The notes below the pieces were generated by a model, which did not search any database, was not told the DNA's origin, and saw only the letters and a program-made list of their open reading frames with translations. A stretch of 37,851 nucleotides of DNA from Proteobacteria bacterium UBA6920 (GTDB taxonomy: Bacteria > Pseudomonadota > Gammaproteobacteria > SG8-11). Position 1 is the first letter of the stretch. The number at the start of each line of letters is the position of its first letter. The position numbers and the translations under genes are program-made. Below, piece after piece: positions 32,468 through 37,851 of this stretch. Location: assembly GCA_002448875.1 (NCBI GenBank), contig DKAS01000217.1, forward strand, positions 1-37,851, written 5' to 3'.

Positions 32468-35433
32468 GGCTCGCCGTAAAACGCATGGGCGACGATCAGG
32501 CGATCGGCCAGATCCAGTTGCGACCACGCCTGCTCGCCGTTGAACTGCTGCCACAGGCGTCTGGCCTCCGGGGCATTGCCGCCCAGAACATAACCCAGCA
32601 CGGTGGCCGACAGCAGAAACCCTTGTTCGGCCGGTGCCGGCTGAGCGGCGAGTAATACCAGTCCCTGGGTGGTGATTGCCCCAGCATCACCGTCGGTCAG
32701 TCCCTGCAGCAGGATCAGCCAAGGCTCCGTCATCGCGGTTTGTCGGGCCAGGCAGGGTGAGGTTCGCAGGCGTTGCCAGAGAGCGCTCAGCTCAAAGGGT
32801 TGCAGGTGGGGCAGGACGGCGGAGGCCAGGGTATGCAGTTGCGGCAACGCCAATGGCGTGCCATCGCAAGTCAGCAGGGCACGGGATACCTGTTCCGCGG
32901 CGAAGCGCAGCTCGGGGGCGATGCGCGGATACTGGCGGTCGATGCGTCCCGCCAGCAGGTAGTCACGCAGCAGGCTGGCGGCGAAGGCGTGATCGGAAAG
33001 TTTCAGATATGCATTGGGAGTGACGGCGGTGTCGGAGAACTGTGGCTCGCGCCCGGCCAGCAGGCGTATCGCCGGCAGCGGTGCGTTGCGCAGCTGCACC
33101 AGCTCGCCGGCAAAGCGGCCGAGAAAGCGGGTGCGAGCGGCGTTGAGATCCAGCACCGGGTAGTAGTCCGAGTTGGCCGGCAGATCGTAAGAGGCGAACA
33201 ATGGCTGCAGAGCCTTGCGATCACCGATTTCGTGCAGCGCCAGATCCTGCGCATGCCGTACGCCGATCTTGCGCAGATCGTCGACGCTGCCCGCGCCGGC
33301 CAGCCTCGCCAGGTTCAGGTCCGCGGCCAGCGGGCGGTTGCTGATGACGAACACGATGTCCTCGTCATCGGTGGCGTACAGGCGGTAGTCGCCGAATTCA
33401 GCCGCCAGCGCCTTGGCCACCGAGGCTACCAGACGCATGTCTATTTCATATAGCTGCAGCCATTGCACCAGCAGGCCGCCGTCACGCAGGTGGCCGCGAA
33501 TCAAACGGTAGAATTCCCGGGTAAACAGGCTGGCGGTGCCGCTGACCCAGGGGTTGGACGGTTCGGAGACGATGATGTCGTAGCGCTTGTTATAGGTGGA
33601 GAAAAAAGTCTTCGCATCGTCGATGTAAAGATGACTGGCGGGGCTGCTGTAGGCCAGCTCCACCCGCGGGCGAAACCCCTGGGCGGCGGCGATCATCGCC
33701 GGTTCGATTTCCACCGTGTCCACCGTGTCCAGCCCGGCCTGCAGCAGGGTCTGGGTACTCAGCCCCGACCCCATGCCGATGACGCCGGCACTGGCGGCCT
33801 CCGGGCGCAAGGCCAGGGGGATGACGCCGGCCAGAATCATAGTGGCTTCGTCCGGGCTGGCGGGACCGGAGCCGTACATATTGATGGTCGCATCGGGCTT
33901 GCCGTTGGTACTGATGGTCACATGGCCGGATTCGGGGTGGCTGATCAGATCGATGGAGGCGGTTTTGCCGTCGCGATGAAAGTCGATACGCGCCTGTTGC
34001 GCCGACAACAGGCGGCCATGGCGGTAGACCCCGGACGCTGCCTTGAACGGGTCGATGCTGGCCAACAGGCCGACCCCTATCAGGACCAGCAAGCCGCTGG
34101 CCGCCAGCGCAGTCGGCAGACGCCGCCGCGCGCTGTCGCCCACCCACCCGGCGATGGCAACGGCCAGGGCCAGATCGATGGCGGCGCCACAAAGCAGCAA
34201 GCCTTTGAGACCCAGGGTGGGCATGGCCCAGTGGGTGGCGAAAAAAACCCCGGCAATGGCGCCCAGGGTGTTGGCGGCATAGATGCCGCCGATGGATTTT
34301 TCCGCATGTCCCTGGCGCAGCAGCAAGCCGGTGAGCAAGGGCAGGGTGGTGCCGGCGCAGAACGTCGCCGGCAGCATGATGCCCATGGCGATGGCGTGGG
34401 CAGACAGATTGAACCCCAGGTAGCCAGCGTCGGTTTTTGGCGTGTGGCCGACGATCCAGGCCATGAGATCGAAGGTGCTGTCATACAGCGGCAGGGTGAG
34501 CAGTGCCAGCAGCGCCATGCACCACTGCATCCAGGCCAGCAGCCGCGCCAGGTCGGTGGCGCGGTCGATATGCCGGCGGATCCACAATCCGCCCAGGGCC
34601 AGACCCAGAATGAAGGCGCTGAGCATTAGCTCGAAGGCGTGGGTGGAGGCCCCCAGTACCAGGCTCAACATGCGGATCCAGACGATTTCGTAGATAAACG
34701 ACGCGCTACCGGTGGCGAAGGCCACCCCCAGGAAAAACCGGAACCAGCGCTGTCCGGCAAAACGGGTGTCGCCGTCGCCGGGGGATTGCAGCGGTGGCGC
34801 GCCAGTCTGCTCCCGCAGCAGGTACCAGACCAGGGCGGCAACCGCGAGATTCATGCCGCCAGCGATCTTGATGGTGCCCGGCAGCCCTACCGCCGGCAGC
34901 AGAATGAAGCCGCTGGCCAGCACCCCGGCCACGGCGCCGATGCTGTTGCTGAAATAGAGCATGGCAATGGTGGCGCCGGGTCGTTGGCCATGCCAGCGTA
35001 ACAGGCCGGCGCTCATCAACGGGAAGGTCATACCCAGCAGAATGGATTGGGGCAGGATCATCAATGCGGCAGTGAGCCATTTGTAGACAATAACCAGCCA
35101 CGGCTGGCCCAGAGCGGGCAGCACTGATTCATAGGATGTAAAGACGAACGCGTCAAAGAACTCGTGGAAGCCCAGCGCCAGCAGACCAATGATCCCTTCG
35201 ATCAGTGCGTATAATAGCAGCAGCCGCGACCATTGTCCGGAGCGCCAGCTGCACAGTGCCGATCCCAGCGCCATGCCGCCCATGAAGATAGCCAGCACCA
35301 GGGTTTGCGCATAGGCCGCATGGCCGAGAAACAACTTCAGATAGTGGGACCAGATCGATTCATAGATCAGGCCGCAGAAACCCGACAGGGTGAAGATCAG
35401 GTAAAAAACGCGGGGGGACGGAATGGGGCGCAT
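32464..35433 (-). CDS. Membrane-bound spermidine-synthase-like protein
   Basis: A 989-residue protein. About 480 residues of hydrophobic helices (roughly a dozen, in two halves that both contain S-x-F-I-Y-E or G-L-I-Y-E motifs) precede a methyltransferase-fold domain like polyamine aminopropyltransferase. That domain has V-I-G-M-G-S-G at about 547, T-V-E-I-E-P at about 570, and S-E-P-S-N-P-W-V-S-G-T at about 624. A helical C-terminal extension of about 250 residues follows. Such fused proteins are widespread, but their substrate is generally not known; true spermidine synthesis should not be assumed. No good ribosome binding site precedes the ATG. It ends on a stop shared with the convergent peptidase gene. 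Confidence 0.87.
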   Translation of the reverse strand: MRPIPSPRVFYLIFTLSGFCGLIYESIWSHYLKLFLGHAAYAQTLVLAIFMGGMALGSALCSWRSGQWSRLLLLYALIEGIIGLLALGFHEFFDAFVFTSYESVLPALGQPWLVIVYKWLTAALMILPQSILLGMTFPLMSAGLLRWHGQRPGATIAMLYFSNSIGAVAGVLASGFILLPAVGLPGTIKIAGGMNLAVAALVWYLLREQTGAPPLQSPGDGDTRFAGQRWFRFFLGVAFATGSASFIYEIVWIRMLSLVLGASTHAFELMLSAFILGLALGGLWIRRHIDRATDLARLLAWMQWCMALLALLTLPLYDSTFDLMAWIVGHTPKTDAGYLGFNLSAHAIAMGIMLPATFCAGTTLPLLTGLLLRQGHAEKSIGGIYAANTLGAIAGVFFATHWAMPTLGLKGLLLCGAAIDLALAVAIAGWVGDSARRRLPTALAASGLLVLIGVGLLASIDPFKAASGVYRHGRLLSAQQARIDFHRDGKTASIDLISHPESGHVTISTNGKPDATINMYGSGPASPDEATMILAGVIPLALRPEAASAGVIGMGSGLSTQTLLQAGLDTVDTVEIEPAMIAAAQGFRPRVELAYSSPASHLYIDDAKTFFSTYNKRYDIIVSEPSNPWVSGTASLFTREFYRLIRGHLRDGGLLVQWLQLYEIDMRLVASVAKALAAEFGDYRLYATDDEDIVFVISNRPLAADLNLARLAGAGSVDDLRKIGVRHAQDLALHEIGDRKALQPLFASYDLPANSDYYPVLDLNAARTRFLGRFAGELVQLRNAPLPAIRLLAGREPQFSDTAVTPNAYLKLSDHAFAASLLRDYLLAGRIDRQYPRIAPELRFAAEQVSRALLTCDGTPLALPQLHTLASAVLPHLQPFELSALWQRLRTSPCLARQTAMTEPWLILLQGLTDGDAGAITTQGLVLLAAQPAPAEQGFLLSATVLGYVLGGNAPEARRLWQQFNGEQAWSQLDLADRLIVAHAFYGEP

Positions 35434-35468
35434 GGTGGAGCGAAGTTACCGGGAGCCGTAATTAAGAA

Positions 35469-35510
35469 ACCCACTGGTTGCCAGGGCGTACCCACCCCCT
35501 GCCAGTGGGT
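35469..35510 (-). terminator. Inverted repeat after the SemiSWEET gene
   Basis: ACCCACTGG (35469-35477) and CCAGTGGGT (35502-35510) form a perfect 9-bp stem around a 24-base loop. Read on the minus strand it lies after the SemiSWEET stop and before the spermidine-synthase-like gene, with a short TTTCTT following. It could be a terminator or leader hairpin. Confidence 0.4.
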
Positions 35511-35647
35511 GGGACAGGGTGGAGGGGGTCATTCTCGATTGCCTGGGGATTCTATCATCGACCCGGGTCCAAGGCATGGTTAAAGACTGGAGTGGCGAGC
35601 GCGACGGGTTGCAAGCGGCAGCGGGCATCCCGGCCAGGGACTCCGGG

Positions 35648-35947
35648 CTACAGGCCGCGACGGCTGGCGGTCAGTCGCTGCCGGTAGCGTTGCCAGGTGT
35701 CGAGAATCTTCATCACCAGGATGCTGCTTGCGAGCAGCAGAGTGACACTGTTGGCCAGAATGATGGGCAAAGCGCGCAGGGCGATACCGTACAACAGCCA
35801 CATGAGCACACCCAGGGTAAACAGGGCAAACATAATCAAAGAGATATCCGCGGCCGACCGCGAGCGCCAGGTTTTTATCACCTGTGGCACGAAGGCGATG
35901 GTGGTGAGGAAACCAGCAAGTGAGCCGATAATATCGACCAAGGTCAT
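35648..35947 (-). CDS. SemiSWEET sugar transporter
   Basis: A 99-residue protein with three membrane helices (about 4-24, 35-57, 60-82) and the PQ-loop motif F-V-P-Q-V-I-K-T-W (Pro21, Gln22), the signature of bacterial SemiSWEETs. These work as dimers and let sugars pass across the inner membrane; the particular substrate cannot be read here. AAGGA stands eight bases before the start. It is divergent from the SET gene and on the same strand as the spermidine-synthase-like gene downstream. Confidence 0.9.
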   Translation of the reverse strand: MTLVDIIGSLAGFLTTIAFVPQVIKTWRSRSAADISLIMFALFTLGVLMWLLYGIALRALPIILANSVTLLLASSILVMKILDTWQRYRQRLTASRRGL

Positions 35948-36089
35948 AAAATAGTCCTTGCAATGAAAACGCGGTGATTGCTATAAAAACGCAAATTCAC
36001 GCCCGCGATCGGGCCGTTGCCGCCAGGACGGCGGCGACGCATGATACAGGATTTTTCTTCCAGCCACGCAGCGAGACCTGAGCGCCCAC

Positions 36090-36467
36090 ATGATAATCGT
36101 TCCCACATTTCTCGATAAGAGTTCGATCCACGGCTTTGGCATTTTTTCCACGGAATTTATTGCCAAGGGCACTAAAATCTGGGAGTACGACCCCCGCTTC
36201 GACATCACCTTTTCCGAGCAGGAGTTCGAGACCTTGCCGCCCTCGGTGAAAAAGGAAGTGGAGATTCATTGCTACCAGCCGGAGCCCGGTGGCCCGGTGT
36301 TCTACGAATCCACCATGGGAAAATACATGAACCACTCGCGCAAACCCAATGTGGACTTTCAGTCGGTCGGGGTGGGTATGGCGACCCGGGACATCCAGCC
36401 CGGGGAAGAGCTGACCTGCGACTATCGCCATTTCATGGCGGACGTCTCCCACATTTCCTATCTGTAA
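36090..36467 (+). CDS. SET-domain protein, probable lysine methyltransferase
   Basis: A 125-residue protein made almost entirely of a SET domain: G-F-G-I-F-S (15-20), the conserved Y-M-N-H-S-R-K-P-N (79-87) that builds the S-adenosylmethionine pocket knot, and G-E-E-L-T-C-D-Y (106-112). In this family these residues support transfer of methyl groups to lysine. Pre-SET and post-SET zinc regions are absent, as usual for bacterial members, and the target is unknown. No strong ribosome binding site is seen. A hairpin region follows the stop. Confidence 0.88.
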   Translation: MIIVPTFLDKSSIHGFGIFSTEFIAKGTKIWEYDPRFDITFSEQEFETLPPSVKKEVEIHCYQPEPGGPVFYESTMGKYMNHSRKPNVDFQSVGVGMATRDIQPGEELTCDYRHFMADVSHISYL

Positions 36468-36503
36468 GCCCGCCGCATGAGCGCGGTAGGGGCCTAACCC
36501 AGT

Positions 36504-36568
36504 CCATTCCGGCCATCTTCCGGGGAGACCGTCTTCCCGGAATGGCCGGGTGCTTTGGTCCCGGTTTT
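36504..36568 (+). terminator. Overlapping hairpins after the SET gene
   Basis: CCATTCCGG (36504-36512) pairs with CCGGAATGG (36537-36545). Immediately after, CCGGG (36546-36550) pairs with CCCGG (36560-36564) and runs into TTTT (36565-36568). The second stem with its T-run is an acceptable intrinsic terminator for the SET gene. Confidence 0.5.
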
Positions 36569-36671
36569 CCCGCAAAATTGTTATATTAAACGCGTCTTTA
36601 ATACTATTTCTTATATCGTTCGGCCCACGCCTCCCTAAAGATCCCGGTTTTTCATCCGCTAACCTGGGCAT

Positions 36672-36693
36672 AGTTGGGAAAATAATCCCAACT
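36672..36693 (+). promoter_or_regulatory. Hairpin in leader of last lipoprotein
   Basis: AGTTGGGA, six-base loop, TCCCAACT: a perfect 8-bp stem followed by TTATAG, about 115 bases before the lipoprotein start. It may be a weak terminator or an operator. Confidence 0.35.
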
Positions 36694-36732
36694 TTATAGA
36701 AAAACGCCTGCTTCGTATTGTTTTGTTCAGGA

Positions 36733-36788
36733 GGCACGGTGACCAAGGCAACAATGTCGCGGGCAGATCCTCAGGGACTGGCCGTGCC
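36733..36788 (+). promoter_or_regulatory. Closed stem in lipoprotein leader, riboswitch-like
   Basis: GGCACGG (36733-36739) and CCGTGCC (36782-36788) can pair and enclose 42 bases, ending 12 bases before the GGAGGAG ribosome binding site. The position suits a regulated leader. I could not match it to a known riboswitch class. Confidence 0.3.
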
Positions 36789-36809
36789 GTCATAAGAGTC
36801 GGAGGAGTT

Positions 36810-37851
36810 ATGAAAAGAGTGTTACTGGTGCTTGGTATGCTGACCCTGGCGGTCGGCTGTGGCCAAGACAATAACAGCAGCGGGCTGAAGATTCAAAAAG
36901 ATCTGAAACCGGTGCTGAATCAAACCATGAACATGGCGCCGGTGGTAACGATCAATCTCAAACGCGCCGATGGCAGCGCCATTGCGGGCGTGGATCTGCG
37001 GTTTCGCGTGGAAAACGGCAATCGGAAGATTACCGTTGCCCAGGGTACCACGGATGCCAACGGCATGCTGAGCCTGGCTCTGGCCGCCGATACCTACGAT
37101 ATGAAGGTAAGCGGCGCGGGTGATGTGGCCGATTTCGATACCAGCATGCGGGTGTCGACAGACGTTACCCAGACCTTTACCTACCAGACCGAGCAGCATA
37201 CCTTTGTCATGGATGCCGGCCAGGCCATCGATGAGTCGGATTTGCGCGTCTATCAGGCGGATGGCGATGGCAGCTATACCCGGGTATTTCGCGATCGCAA
37301 TCGTAATCTGGCCGGTGCCGCCAATAATTCCGTGGCGGTGCAGCTGTTCGCCGGCAATTATTTCGCGACGGCAACCGCGGTCAAGACCGCCGGTGGCGAT
37401 ACGCCGCTGGTGAAGAGCGCGGAGTGGACCGCCACCGCGGCGTCCATGCCCAGCACCAACTTGGATTTGAGTATTGCGGGCATCGCCATCATGGTTACCC
37501 TGCAGGATGCCGCTGGCGCCGCGCTGGCTAACTATGACGTGTGGGCCTACGACAAGAGCGTGAACCTGCGTCTGGCACAGCAGCAAACCGACAACAGTGG
37601 TGTTACCACCATTCGCCTCGGCAACGCCACCAATTGCGCCTTGCTGATGCGCAACGGCAACGGGGAAATTATCGGCTTGAAAGATCTGGGTAACGTCAGC
37701 GCCGATGCCAGCTATATCTACAACACCCATACCGTGTCGGGCGTAGTACTGCCCCCCACCGGCATCGCCCTGTCCGCCACCGATACCGCCAATATCACCA
37801 TCAAGTTGCAAGGTGCGCTGGCCAACACCCTGGAACAGGATGCCGGTGCGA
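36810..37851 (+). CDS. Lipoprotein, 3' end beyond the window
   Basis: ATG at 36810 follows GGAGGAG and starts a lipoprotein signal (L-A-V-G-C, Cys16). The frame stays open for 347 codons to the window edge. Two or three beta-type units are seen, with N-L-K-R-A-D-G-S-A-I-A-G-V-D-L and T-D-A-N-G-M-L-S-L (about 51-90), then later L-Q-D-A-A-G-A-A-L-A-N-Y-D-V and T-D-N-S-G-V-T-T. This resembles Ig/carboxypeptidase-regulatory-like sandwiches that respond to the pattern D-x-x-G. Function unknown. A long frame on the opposite strand is only its shadow. Confidence 0.82.
   Translation, partial: MKRVLLVLGMLTLAVGCGQDNNSSGLKIQKDLKPVLNQTMNMAPVVTINLKRADGSAIAGVDLRFRVENGNRKITVAQGTTDANGMLSLALAADTYDMKVSGAGDVADFDTSMRVSTDVTQTFTYQTEQHTFVMDAGQAIDESDLRVYQADGDGSYTRVFRDRNRNLAGAANNSVAVQLFAGNYFATATAVKTAGGDTPLVKSAEWTATAASMPSTNLDLSIAGIAIMVTLQDAAGAALANYDVWAYDKSVNLRLAQQQTDNSGVTTIRLGNATNCALLMRNGNGEIIGLKDLGNVSADASYIYNTHTVSGVVLPPTGIALSATDTANITIKLQGALANTLEQDAGA

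Noticed and set aside
33463..34629. 388-codon open frame on the plus strand, rich in Gly and Gln
   Set aside because: It is the reverse of the membrane and synthase domains of the spermidine-synthase-like gene. Its composition is typical of antisense to GC-rich membrane coding DNA.
35997..36746. 249-codon open frame on the minus strand
   Set aside because: It covers the SET gene in antisense and runs through the terminator hairpins. It shows no motif.
36733..36788. Possible c-di-GMP (GEMM) riboswitch
   Set aside because: The leader has a closing stem, but the conserved GEMM segments, as I know them, are not present. It is kept only as an unassigned structured leader.
36822..37811. 329-codon open frame on the minus strand
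   Set aside because: It is the antisense of the partial lipoprotein starting at 36810, which has a strong ribosome binding site and lipobox. The minus frame looks low-complexity (Gly, His, Ile).

Overview
The window reads as chromosomal DNA of a free-living gammaproteobacterium-like Gram-negative bacterium. It encodes a PldA-type outer-membrane phospholipase, many signal peptides and lipoboxes, a VPLPA-CTERM sorted protein, c-di-GMP signalling, a DsrE-type sulfur-relay pair and a SemiSWEET transporter. The species cannot be named from the sequence. No tRNA, rRNA, CRISPR array or intact insertion sequence was found.

Layout. 26-4914 (minus strand): a giant repeat lipoprotein, then an OMPLA/PldA phospholipase. 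5000-7750: a degraded patch with a broken MazF/PemK toxin, an SGNH hydrolase gene and a frameshifted IS5-type transposase relic. 7755-10980: two tandem, overlapping, apparently paralogous envelope proteins of no family I recognise. 11288-14101: a cadherin/PKD/LVIVD beta-propeller lipoprotein. 14734-16605: an ECF sigma factor, its zinc-finger anti-sigma factor, an exported DsrE-like protein and a cytoplasmic CPPC DsrE protein, closed by a strong hairpin. 17032-21277: an unrecognised lipoprotein followed by an exported patatin-like phospholipase with a beta-rich tail. 21472-25254 (minus): a tight PAS-PAS histidine kinase, single-domain response regulator and REC-GGDEF-EAL operon. 25848-26540: a VPLPA-CTERM protein. 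26681-28903 (minus): a large carboxypeptidase-regulatory-like lipoprotein. 29326-31014: a self-contained SDR reductase/TetR repressor operon with two perfect operators in its promoter. 31158-36467: a TlpA-like thioredoxin, an M15 peptidase, a multi-spanning spermidine-synthase-like protein, a SemiSWEET and a SET-domain protein. 36810-end: another lipoprotein, cut by the window edge.

How the genes work together. Most products act at the envelope: at least five lipoproteins, several probable outer-membrane proteins and three lipid or ester hydrolases. Regulation is local, with operons carrying their own sensor or repressor. The strongest candidates for undescribed biology are the paralogous pair at 7755-10980, the lipoprotein-patatin pair at 17032-21277 and the sigma/anti-sigma/DsrE module at 14734-16605. 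These are inferences from gene order and motifs; no homology search was run.

Several starts were moved from the longest reading frame to a codon that gives a signal peptide or lipobox, usually with a ribosome binding site (7755, 9367, 17032, 28903, 30388).
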